Shown piece by piece: positions 35,342 to 45,800 of a stretch of 64,000 nt of DNA (its first letter is position 1; each line of letters opens with the position of its first letter). The DNA comes from Chlamydomonas sphaeroides (Eukaryota > Chlorophyta > Chlorophyceae > Chlamydomonadales > Chlamydomonadaceae): NCBI GenBank assembly GCA_001662425.1, contig BDDC01000033.1, forward strand, positions 83,144 through 147,143, given 5' to 3'. The notes beneath the pieces were generated by a model. The model did not search any database and was not told the origin of the DNA. It saw nothing but the letters and a program-made list of their open reading frames with translations. Made by a program: the position numbers and the translations under genes.

Positions 35342-35625
35342 GCCCGAGGGGCCGCTGCCCGCCGGGCGCCGTACTCCTAGGGGACACCTCCATCCCCTTT
35401 TCCCGCAAACTCACACGCAACAATTCTTTTTTATCAGATGCCAAGTGTGCTGAAAAAGGTAATGCTCGAGATGGCAGGAGAGCTTTGGGATGGCACCGGG
35501 CTTGCGCCCGAGGTGCGCTGGCTGCCAGCGCACCTGCCAGCCTCGGGCGCATCCGGTCAGCGACTGTGCTTCCAGAATGGAGATGTCCCCTAGGAGTGCC
35601 CGGTGGGCGGCGGCCCCTCCGGACC
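35342..35625. repeat. Foldback/MITE-like inverted repeat with a central hairpin
   Basis: The left arm (about 35342-35392) and right arm (about 35575-35625) are imperfect inverted copies sharing ctcctaggggacayctccat and flanking GGGCC/GCCGG-rich sequence. Between them is a perfect nested palindrome: tgcgcccgagg (35503) pairs with cctcgggcgca (35541), and tgcgctgg pairs with ccagcgca around a 3-nt loop. No transposase and no clear target-site duplication are visible. Confidence 0.55.
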
Positions 35626-35841
35626 GTGATGTGCCAATACACGTTGTGTCGCGACACACTCTTGATTACGGAACGTTTTGCAGGCCCCCCCCCGCATCGC
35701 GCTAGCACAAGCCTTCGGCTGCAATCGCAACAGCCGCCGCCCAGCAAACCAGCCAGACAGCCAGGAGGCAGGGCCCTCCCTCCCTGCCAACGCAGCCCAG
35801 CTCGCTGTGGACAAGGTTGTTACGGCGCGCTCTGCCTGTGC

Positions 35842-35846
35842 TTACA
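35842..35846 (-). terminator. Candidate TGTAA polyadenylation signal of Mago
   Basis: TTACA on the plus strand, about 380 nt past the Mago stop codon on the gene strand. Confidence 0.35.
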
Positions 35847-36224
35847 AGCCGTTCGCGCCTGTCATGCCCCCTTTGGTTGTTCCGCAGCGTTCAATTGTTC
35901 CGCAGCGTACAAGCGAGACCAATGACGCCAACGCCAGCTATGCACAGCGTGTAGCAGCACAACACGGCTTCACACAGGGCGCCCAAACGGAAACCGCAAA
36001 CGCGGATAACCTGGACCGCCAGCCTCAGAGTCCGCATGAGTCCGGTGCCATCGCACGCCGGCCCACGGTCAGCTCAGTCATGCCGCCGTATCACCTCAAC
36101 TCGGAACCTTCCTTTTCCTGTGTCGCCGGTGAGTTGTTACCCCAAGTCATTTACCCCCGGAACAACCCCTTCCCCCAGCCGCCGTTCTCCTAAGCACCTC
36201 CACGCGCCCAGCTGCTGAGTCCGC

Positions 36225-37832
36225 CTACTTCTGAATGGGCTGGATCTTGAAGTGTGCCGATATGAGCGAGAAGACGAGGCACTTCAGGTCCTGCGTGGGC
36301 ATACAGCAGCCGGGAAGGCGCGGGAGCGTTGAGTCTGTTGCGGCTCACCACCGGCCGGCAACACCAGCGACGCACCACACGGCCTCCCGCACACAGCGCT
36401 CATCTGTAGGCCCATACTCAGCCTAATGGCACTTGCCCCCGGGCTGCCACGCCGTGCCAATGCACTAGCCCAGTCCCCTGCGTTGCGGGCTTTCAGCAAG
36501 GACCCTTCCATTTCCTCGAGCGCCCCGCGGCCCACCTGCACCAGGTAGTAGAAGACGCGCAGGCCGTCCGGGTCCTTGCTGTTCTGGACCTGCAGCACGC
36601 TGCCCAGCTTGGTGCAGGTGAAGGAGATGTGCTGGCCGCCCATGATGACCTCCAGCTCCTGTCTCCCCACGCGGTCGGGCGCGGGCCAGTTGTTGTCGTC
36701 TTCCTTGAGGATCTGGCGAGGGGGGAGGCGAACGAGTAGGGCAGCAGAAGCACAATGCGGTGCCAGGGGCAGCGAGAAGGGAGGTGGGTGCTGTCAAGCA
36801 CTCCTCTGAGGGCCCGGGGTGTGCGTGCCGGCACTGCGGCCAAGCAACTGTGGAAGCATCGGGGAACACTCGGCTGTTGTGCAGGGTGGCAAAGTTGAAC
36901 ACGCCCCTATCGGCGATGGGGGACGTGCCAGGACCGGCATGTGCCAGATGCTGTGCCTTGGGCCGCACAGTCGCTAGGGGACATCCTGCGGCCCCTCTGC
37001 GCCAGGTGGAGCACAGGGACCTGCTAGCTCTCCAAGGGATAGACTGGTCGCAGCACGCGCCGGAAGCAGGCCACGAAGAGGGTACACTGGGTGAGGCCCC
37101 CATCGCCAAGCGCAGCCGGGCAGACTGCGATGGGCGGCGACCTGAGCCTAGCACAGCCCCATGCTGCTCCCCGCCAAAGCCCCACCGTACATAGCCCGTA
37201 GAGGAAGAGCTGAGCGTCACAGGGCAAGGGTGGGCATTGCCATGCATGCACCACTGGAAGCGACATGGAGCCCCGCGTTCTAACCGAGCGCCTGCCACAC
37301 GCCTGGCAAGCGAGAGCCGCGGGATGTGCGTATCGGCCCCTGCCCCTGCCCTGCTGCCCACGGGTGTCCGCGGGTGCGGTTCAGCTGCTCACCTCGCTGT
37401 CCTCCACAATGCGCTTTAGCTCCTGGATGACCGCCTGGCTGACGTAGGCCTCCCTGCGCGCCCAGCGTGCCCCAGGGGGGAGGAGTCCCTGGTGAGCTCC
37501 CGAGCTTACCCACGACCGCCCGCAAGGTCCCCCTCATCCTAGGACCACCAAATGGCCTCCAGCAGCAGCTGTGGGACCCAACCGTGCAGGTCCTCGGTGC
37601 GCACCTAGTGATGATCTCGTCGTTCTTGTAGTTGGAGTTGTTAGCGTACCGGAGCTGCGACAAGGGCAAGAGGAGCTCAGCGACATTGTGGAGCAGCCTC
37701 ACCAGAGTCGCGCGCCTCCTGTCCAGCCGGCATGCTCACCCTGCCGTCCTTGTTGAACTCGAACTCCAGGAACTCGTGACCGAACTTTCCCTTGTGGCCT
37801 ACATAGTACCGAAGGTAAAAGTCCTCGGCCAT
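36225..37832 (-). CDS. MAGO: Mago nashi homologue, exon-junction-complex core subunit
   Basis: Five exons: 37832-37740, 37654-37605, 37453-37393, 36712-36536, 36290-36225, giving exactly 148 aa, the family's usual length. The protein begins MAEDFYLRYYVGHKGKFG and continues with FLEFEFNKDGRLRYANNSNY, EAYVSQAVIQELKRIVEDSE, GGQHISFTCTKLGSVLQVQN and DPDGLRVFYYLVQDLKCLVF, ending FKIQPIQK. This is near-identical to Mago from plants and animals. It pairs with Y14 and locks the exon-junction complex on spliced mRNA in the nucleus and cytoplasm, which suits a genome this rich in introns. Every splice phase closes, and no key residue is missing. It is divergent with the FMT gene. Confidence 0.97.
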
Positions 37833-38095
37833 GCTCGCGAGCGCGCGGGTGGATGCGGTCAAAGCTCAGCAGGCCTCGGTATCGGTGGCAAGTGGCCTGA
37901 GCACAGTTACGCTGGCGTATAAGTCGGCGTGAGTATGAGTTGTCGGTGGGCGAGGGCTCCGCACGACGTCGATGCGGGAACCTGCGCACGGCAAGGACAC
38001 GCCGCGCGCAACCGCGCCCACAGCAAATAGGCTTAGAGTGCATGTACACAACGCGCCTCTGGTATAGCATACACAGCGCACCCCACTACACCTGC
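37833..38095. promoter_or_regulatory. Compact divergent promoter (Mago / FMT)
   Basis: Only about 260 bp separate the Mago start from the preferred FMT start. No specific element is recognised. Confidence 0.45.
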
Positions 38096-41000
38096 ATGCT
38101 CGCCTTCCTCGGAAGGCCCCGCGTCGGAGGCCCGCGCTGGCAGCTTGCACTCCTCAGCCTCACACGGAGCAAGGCAACTAGCTCAGACGCGCCTGGACCT
38201 GCTCACCGGGTGGTCTTTCTGGGCACCCCACAGGTGGCCGGGGTGGGCCGGGTTCGTGGCGGGCAGCAGTTGGGCACCTACTTGCTGCACCTCTCAATCT
38301 GGCCACCGATGTCCCTACCCAGATATCAGCACTGGTACTGGAAAAGCTTTTGAGCGCAGCAGCCGCGCCTGGCAGCAACTTCGAGGTGAGCGCCGTTCGC
38401 GCCACGTCCGCCACCATCGCCACACGCACCCGGCCGCGGCCCTTACTGCTTCCTCAAAGTCTCATCACCAATCCTGCAGGTTGCGGCCGTCATCAGCCGA
38501 CCCTGCAGCCCGCAGCGGTCGGCGCGCGACCAGCAGCCAGGGCCACCGGCCCAGGCAGGGAGCCGGCATGGGCCCTCGCCGGTCGAGCGGTTGGCGCGGG
38601 ATAGCGGGATGCCGCCGGAGCGCATCCTGTGCCCCGCAAGCCCCAAGGACGTGAGTACGGCATTCAACCTTGCCAGCTTGTGCGTCGTACCCTCCCGTCG
38701 GCCGTGGTCTCCTGCTGCTCCCGCTGAGGGCCTGAGGCGCGCCGTGTCCAAGCGTCCGGCCGCCGCCGCCACCACCTAACCCTGGCCGCCGGCGTACAGG
38801 CTGTGATCCGCTCCGAGGGCTGCCGGCCCGCGGCAGGGTTAGCCCCATCCCGAGTCTTACCCCCACCCCCGCTCTTGATGCCAAGCTGGGCTTACTTGTG
38901 CGTACCCCGCGGCCCCCTCGCCCGCGCCTGCCGGGCCCTGCTCTGCCCGGCAGCCGGCCTTCCTCGAGGCGCTGCGGCGGCTGCGGCCCTGCCTCGCGGT
39001 GACCGCCGCCTACGGGGCCATGCTGCCTCAGGCCTTCCTGGACATCCCCACGCGGGGCACCCTCAACATCCACCCCAGCCTGCTGCCACGGTGAGCAGCG
39101 CACCGGCCAATGCAGCGAGGGAGGGCAGCATTGCCCGGGGGCGTACCGCGAACCCCGCACGGTCAGCCGGTTTGCCCAAGTGAGCACTGGCCCCCGCCGA
39201 CCTCACCGCGGAGCGGCAACGAGAGCACGCGCGCCCTTGCAGGTGAACTTGGCACCTTTGGCATACTGACGTACGACACAGCGGCCGCCGGTGCGGCAGA
39301 TGGCGGCCCGGCACCGGTCCAGGGTCGCCCCTCAGCCCGCGGCGCCGCGCCCGCCCCCGCCGGTCCCCGCCTGCAGGTACCGCGGCGCCGCGCCCGTGCA
39401 GCGTGCGCTGCAGGACGGCTGCAGCACCACGGGCGTGAGCCTGGCGTTCAGCGTGCTGCGCTGCGACGCGGGGCCGGTGCTGGGGCAGGCGCGGGTGAGT
39501 GGGGGAGGGGGGGACCCCGACACGAGGTCGCACTGCCGCGGCAGTCAAGCGGTTGGTTGGAGCAGTTTGGCCCTGGCTCCAGGCCCTTGTCCCGCCTCCC
39601 CCGCCTCCCCCCCACCCCCCGCCTCCTGCGCAGGTGGAGGTGCCCTGCGACGAGCAGGCGCCGCAGCTGAGCGAGCGGCTGTTCGGGCTGGGCGCAGAGC
39701 TGCTGCTGGCCCGGCTGCCCGAGGTGCTGGCGGGCACGGCCAGCGCCGCCAGCGCCACGCCGCAGGACGAGCGCGCCGCCACGTACGCACCCAAGGTGCG
39801 GCCGCCGGGGGGAGTACCATGGGAGTAACGAACTAGTTGCGAACCTCCGAGCGTAAGCCCGGGCCCGCCGGGGGGAGGCATGCGGCGGGCACCGGTGGGC
39901 AACGGGGCCCGGTGGGTGCGGGGCGCGCTGGCGTGAGCTGCAGCGGTGCCTCTCGGTGCGGTCGGCGCCGCTGCCAACGCCGCGGCCTCCGCCCCTGCCC
40001 CTGCCCCTGCCGCCTGCCCTGCCCTGCCCTGCCCCTGCCCTGCCCTACGTGGCCGCGCAGCTGACCCGGCAGGAGGGCTTCCTGGACTTCACGCAGTCGG
40101 CGAGGTCCTGCCACGACCACGTGCGCGCGGTGGCGGGCTGGCCGGGCGCCAGGGCCAGCCTGCTGCTGGAGGCCCGCGACACGGGTGCGGCCCTTGGGGG
40201 GCCGTGGGGCTGGGCGCCCGTGGGGCAGCGGCCGGCGGCGGGCTGCGGAACACACACCAGCTGGGTGAGGGTGGCGGGCGCAGGCGCAGGCGCTGGCGGC
40301 CCGCCAGCAGCATCCCAACCGCCGGTCGGCGGTGCTCGTGCAGCACCCCCAGCAGCCGGGCCAGGCCCCACCACGAGCTGCGGCCCCCGCGGCCCCCGCC
40401 ACCCGCCACCCGTCCCTCTCCTGCGGCCGCATGTCGCCCGCCCGCCCGCCCCCCAGGCACGCGCGACCCCATCGAGCTCAAGGTCCTGCGCACCCGCGTC
40501 GCGCCTCCGCCCCAGCACCTTGCCCGCTCGTCCGGCGCGGCGGCCGGGTCCGCCGCCGCAGCGGCCACAGCCTCCTCGGCGCCGGGGCCCCCCTCCGCCT
40601 CCTGCTCGTCCCCCTCCGTCGGCGCGCCGCTGCCCCCCGGCACGTCTGGCCAGGTGCTGGTCACTGCCGCGGGCGAGCTGCTCGTGCCGTGCGGCGACGG
40701 CAACATGCTGCAGATACTCGAGGTGGGGCGCGGGGGCTTTCTGTACTCGGAACCAGTGTGGAAGTCATTGGCACGGGGGCTTAGGGGGGAGGGAAGAGGG
40801 GAGAAAGGGACAGGGGAGACGGGGAGAGGCGAGGGTTGGGAGGCCGGGTCCGGGCTGGGAGTTGCGGGCTGGCTGGAATGGTCCGGGCTGCGGCCCTCGG
40901 CTGGGCCGGGGGCTTTGGTGGGCGTGTTACTGGGTGGCGTCACGCGGGGTGGGCGGGGAGCGCTGCATCCGGGGTCACAGCCGTTACACTGACGGACACC

Positions 41001-41484
41001 GCCAGCGCAACAAACCCAAAGCAACGAACCTTGACACCGGGAGCATGCAGCCAATGCGCCGCAGCCCGCCAGGTGTGCATCGCCGCAGCAACAGCCGTAC
41101 GAGGGGCCCCGGCCAGTGGTCCTCACAAGGACCTCCTTACGCACTGCCCCCCCCCCCTCACGTGTCCCACACGCTCCGACCTGCGCTCGCCCACGTACAC
41201 CTGCGCCGCCGTCCTCACCCGCCTGCCTCCCGCTAGCTGCACCTGCCACGCCCCTCCCCACGCCAGCCAGTACCTGACGACCGCATCGCCCCAACCCTTG
41301 CCCCTGGCATCCTTCTGGTTGTAATTGGAAACCCTTGCCCCTGGCTGCCCCGGGGGCCGCCTCCCGGCAGGTCGGCCGCCGCGCGGGCGGCTGCGCCTCC
41401 CACGGCGCCCGGCCGCACCTCAGCGCCAAAGAGTTTGTCGCGGGGCTGAGCAAGAGGCGCCTCTTCCTGCCCAGCCGCCTGTAA
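38096..41484 (+). CDS. FMT: Methionyl-tRNA formyltransferase (organellar)
   Basis: Nine exons join in phase: 38096-38233, 38323-38385, 38480-38650, 38954-39090, 39377-39494, 39634-39795, 40061-40184, 40457-40722, 41371-41484, about 430 aa. It formylates Met-tRNA for initiation in chloroplast or mitochondria, using 10-formyl-THF. The N-terminal Rossmann-type domain shows VVFLGTPQ then VLEKLLSAAAA; the catalytic core shows AVTAAYGAMLPQAFLDIP and TLNIHPSLLPRYRGAAPVQ (Asn and His of the family motif). The C-terminal OB-like domain starts near ELKVLRTRV and carries an Ala/Ser/Pro insert of about 45 residues. The first 40 or so residues (MLAFLGRPRVGG...) are basic and Ser-containing, like a transit peptide. 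An in-frame ATG at 38042 is an alternative start. The large 40723-41370 intron is supported by the final exon motif LSAKEFVAGL. Confidence 0.9.
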
Positions 41485-42803
41485 CGTCACGCGCGTTTCC
41501 GCCCGCCAAGCGCCGCCGGCGCCGTGCCTTCGCGAGACAGCGTACGGCGGCAGCATCTTGCCGCCGCAGTGTCCACCGCAACACAACCAGCGTGCGGCCA
41601 CGCGGTAGGTGTCTGTGCAAGTCATCAGTGCGGTTGTGTCTTAGCCTAGTCATGTCGCCGAAACGCCTTCACAAACCATCGTCACCTACGAGGCGGGTGG
41701 GGGAGCGACGTGGGGGCGCAGCACTGCAGGGCCCTGGGCGCCGCGCCGCGTTTGCCCCCGGCACAGGCTTGTCAGCCAGGACTTGCTTACCTTCCAACCC
41801 CAGTAGCGCAAAGCAGCGCGCCTGGGATAGCAGGCTGCTTGACAACCCGGCTGGCAACCGTGCGGCGGGGAGGGCGGCCAGCGCTGACGGTACCGACCCA
41901 GGGGCGCTGCGGGGCAGAGGGCATGCCACGGCGCCACTCGTAAGCGTACACCGGATTCGTATGCGCCAACTAAAAGTCGCAGTCCATCGCGGCGCGCGCG
42001 CGCGCTTGTGACGTAGCGCCGAGCGTTGATTGCCCGCACCTGTGCACCGAGACTGCACCAGGGCAGGCCATAGCTGCGCAGGGCAAGCTAGCTCCGGTCA
42101 TGCCTAGTAGCTGCAGCGCCGGCCGATGCAACAACAAGGAGCTCCGTGCCAACAAGTGCCGAGTTGCCATCGCGGAAGTTTATGCGTAATTTGTCCCAAG
42201 GGGAGAGGTGCTGAAGATAACAGTAATAGAAGCTTCGTGTCGTCCTGTTATTGTAAAGTTGTGTCTGCGACAGGGCACGAACCCCGTCGAACCCCATGCA
42301 AGCCTCACCCGCGCCACAGCGCCACCGCAGTGATATGGCTGCACGCGATTCCCCTTCGCGCCACACACCTACTGACACACGCAGTAGTTCCTGCGCCAAC
42401 GGCTTTGCCCCCTGGTGCCAATAAGCGTCAGTCCTGCTCTTTCCTGCTCAACCGAGCCCTGCCCTGCCGTGCCGCCGCGCTGTGCGCTCCTAGCCCCCGT
42501 CGGTACCACCAGCCGGGCACCCTTACTCAGCTCCGACCCTTGCAACGGTCCGTCCACACACATAGACAAGGCAACAGCAGGCTCGATCGACAGCACCTAG
42601 CGCACAGGCAACAGGAAGCAAGCTGTACGCGCAAAACCGTCGCCATCAAGATGCATCACTGTAACCTCTGCATATCGTTATGATGAGCTCGTCATTGCCA
42701 CCTCGCGTGATGTAGCGGCCGATGAGCTCGCCGCGATTGGATTTGCATGTCGTTTTGGCCGAGGATCGACGCACTGACGCATATGCTGCTAGCTCAGTGA
42801 GCG
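41485..42803. other. Intergenic region with no supported gene
   Basis: About 1.3 kb, less GC-rich than its surroundings. It contains TGTAA at 42252-42256 and 42660-42664, either of which might serve the FMT transcript; the FMT stop codon itself lies in TGTAA. It should also hold the promoter of the first U-box gene. Confidence 0.55.
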
Positions 42804-45800
42804 ATGGATTACGATGATCGTGGCGACTTCGGCGGTGGCGGCGGGCGTGGCCCCGCGGAGCCGCTGGCGCCTCTCTTTCAGGTGCCTCCTGCCTTCGTGT
42901 GTCACCTCACCGGCCGCCTCATGCGCGAGCCGGTGCTCGCTGCCGACGGGAGCTGCTATGAGCGGTCCGCGCTAGAGGAGTGGCTGCAGGAGAACGACAC
43001 CAGCCCCGTTACGGGTGAGTCGCGGCACGTGAACTCTGCGCTGTGGGCGCTGCTGCTGTCCTCCCCTCGAACCTTGCCCACCCTGGCCTGCCTGCCTCCC
43101 CCCAGGCCAGCCGCTCGCCACCACCACCGCCGTGCCCAACACGGCCCTGGCCGACGCCATCGCCTGGTGGCTGCGGCAGCAAGGCGTCAGCGCCGACCAA
43201 GCGGACGCCCTGCTGCGCGCTACCAGGCGGCTGCGGAGGGCGGCGGAGCGGGTGCGCCGTGCATGCAGGGAGGGGCGCCGCACTGCCGCAGTCACACACA
43301 CTCGGGCCTAACGCTGCCGTGCCCTGCATGGCGCTGCAACCCTGATGCCCTGCCCCCATACACACGCCACGTGCCCTCCGCATGCATGTGTCCTCGGCCG
43401 CAGGCAGCTGCGCAGCCGCCGCTCGCGCCGGGCGCCGCGGGCCCTGCGGCTGGTGCCCTCACCTCCCTCCTGTCGCAGCTGGGTGCGGCCATGTCGGGTG
43501 CGACCGCGCGGCTGGGTGCGGCGCTGGAGTCGCTGGCACGCACGCCACCGCCCGCAGAGGCGCCCGCAGCCCCGCGCGAGGAGGAGCAGGCAGTAGCAGG
43601 CGGCGACGGCGGCTGCGGCCCGGCCACAAGCCCACCTGGTGGAGCCACGGAGGACACCTCCGCTGACCCCAGCACGACCACTCGGCGCCGCGGCCAGCGG
43701 TCCGACGCCACGGCGGCCGGTAGCGAGCACGACTCCGGCCCGAGCCACGTGCCAGCGCCGCAGCCAAGCGCTGGCCCGGGCCCGAGCGACGCGCCGCCGA
43801 CGCCGCCAGGCTCTAGCCCGGGTCCGAGCGGAGCGCCGCTGCCGCCACCAGGCTCTAGCCCAGGCCCGAGCGACGCGCCGCCGTCGCCGCCAGGCTCTGC
43901 TGGCCCGAGCGGAGCGCCGCTGCCGCCACCAGGCTCAAGCCCAGGCCCGAGCGAAGCGCCGCCGTCGCCGCCAGGCTCTGGCCCGGGCCCGAGCGACGAG
44001 CCACAGCCGCCGCCTTCCCCCGGCTCTGGCCAAGGCTCTGGCGAGGCAGCCCACGACCCTTGCCCGGGCGAAGTGCCGTCGCCTCCGCCCGAGCCGCCGC
44101 CTCCCGTTGTCCGACCTCGACGACAAGCGCCACCCAGCAAGCACAAGGGCGCGGCGGGCGGCGCGCGGCCTCGGCCGGGCCGAGGGCCAGCTGCCGGCAG
44201 TGGTGGCCGCTCGGGGCAGCCGGCAGCCGCGCCGGCGCCGGCACAGCAGCCTGCCGGCGCCGGGCTGCTGCCGCGGCTGCGGGGCTTGCTGCCGGGCGGC
44301 GGCTGCGGCGCCGCCAGCTGGCGCTCCGTGCTGAAGGCTCTGCTGCTGGCGGCGCTGCTGGCGGCGGGCGTGTGGTACATTGGCAGCTGCGTGGTGCTGT
44401 GGGTGAGGTCCGCCGTGGCGTGCCTAGCTGTTGCCTTGGGCCGCCGTGGGGTGCCTGGCTGTTGCCTTGCGCCAACCGTGGCGACGTCGCAGCGCGCCGT
44501 TGTTGTTCCTATGCCGGGGTGCTGCATACCGTAGGCTCTCACTGTCAACGCCCGCATGACGGTCCACAAAGAGCGCAGGCCCCTAGCTCCCCACAGTGCA
44601 GCGCAGCCACTGCTGGACGCAGTTGGCTGTGCACTGCCGTATGTAGCTGTGCACTGCCGTACGTGTGGGTGCCCCTGCTGACGTGGCCCGCGCTGTCGCG
44701 ACTGCGACTCCGTGCTGGTGGGTGCGCCGCAGGGCGGCCAGAGCGCCCTGCTGCAGGCCAGCCGCGAGGGCGACGTGCGCGCCGTGGCGGCCATGCTGGC
44801 CGGCTGGCCGGCGCTCAAGGAGCGGGTGGGGGCCGAGGGCGCAAACCGCGGTTGGGTGATTGAGCGGCGGGCTGCCGGGCCGGCTGCAGATCGCCCGCCC
44901 GCCAACGAACCGGCGCGGGGCGGTACCTGCGACCAGCAGGCGGCCTGCTGGCCTGTCCGAGGCTGAGCGGTGGCCCTGCCCTGCCCTGCCGATGCCCTGT
45001 GCTGCCATGCCGCCACAGGCAGGCGCCGCGGCGCTGGCTGTGGCGGTGGAGCACGGGCGCGATAGCGTCGTGGCGGCGCTGCTGGAGGCGGGCGGCATCG
45101 ACCCCGACGTCATCGCGGACCAGGTGCGGCCCCCGACCGCCGTGCCGCGACCGCCGCAGCCCCACACGCCGCCGCACCGCATCCCTCAGGACGCGGAGGC
45201 CGCAGTAGAACCAGCGCATGTGGCCGCGAGGTCCCCCCCGCCTCTTCTGCTGCTGCCTCCATGCCACCGCTGTGAGGCTCGGCCTGGCGTACGTGCGTGT
45301 GTCGCGCACTGACGACGGCCCCACTGCCCCGGCCTCATCCAACCGTGGCTCCCCTCCACTGCTTGCGCGCCCCAGGCCGAAGAGAGCGCGCTGTTTGCGG
45401 CCGTCAAGAGCAACAGCCTGCACATAGCGGAGCTGCTGCTGGCGGCGGGGGCCAGCGCCACCGCGATCGGCCCCGACGGCAGCACCCCGCTGTTCCACGC
45501 CGTCGTCCGGGTGCGCGGGCCGGCGGCACGCCAGGGCTGCAACGTGTGCGAGCGCCACCGTCGTCCCACCATCGTCCTGCCCGCCTGCCTGCCGCCGCGC
45601 AGGGCTACGTCCCCGTGGCGCGGGCGCTGCTGGCGGCCGGCGCCTCCCCCAACGTCTTCTCCACGGTGCGCTAGAGGCCGCAGCGCACGGCACGGCCGGC
45701 AGCCGGCGCTGCGGCCCCACAGCCGGCGCTGCCGCCCTGCTCGTTGATGCTAGCACGCCTCCACATGCCTCCTGCCTGCCGCCTGCCGCCTGCCGCCTGC

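Larger units (their letters stand above)
34591..36224. other. Intergenic region with a foldback element
   Basis: About 1.6 kb between convergent genes with no supported coding exon. It holds an imperfect long inverted repeat (35342-35625), a nested perfect hairpin (35503-35551), and a 19-bp direct repeat (agctcgctgtggacaaggt at 34989-35007 and 35799-35817). Confidence 0.6.

Noticed and set aside
43292..45016. A 574-residue minus-strand open frame
   Set aside because: It is antisense to the Pro/Ser-rich exon of U-box gene 1 and crosses its introns; no recognisable domain.
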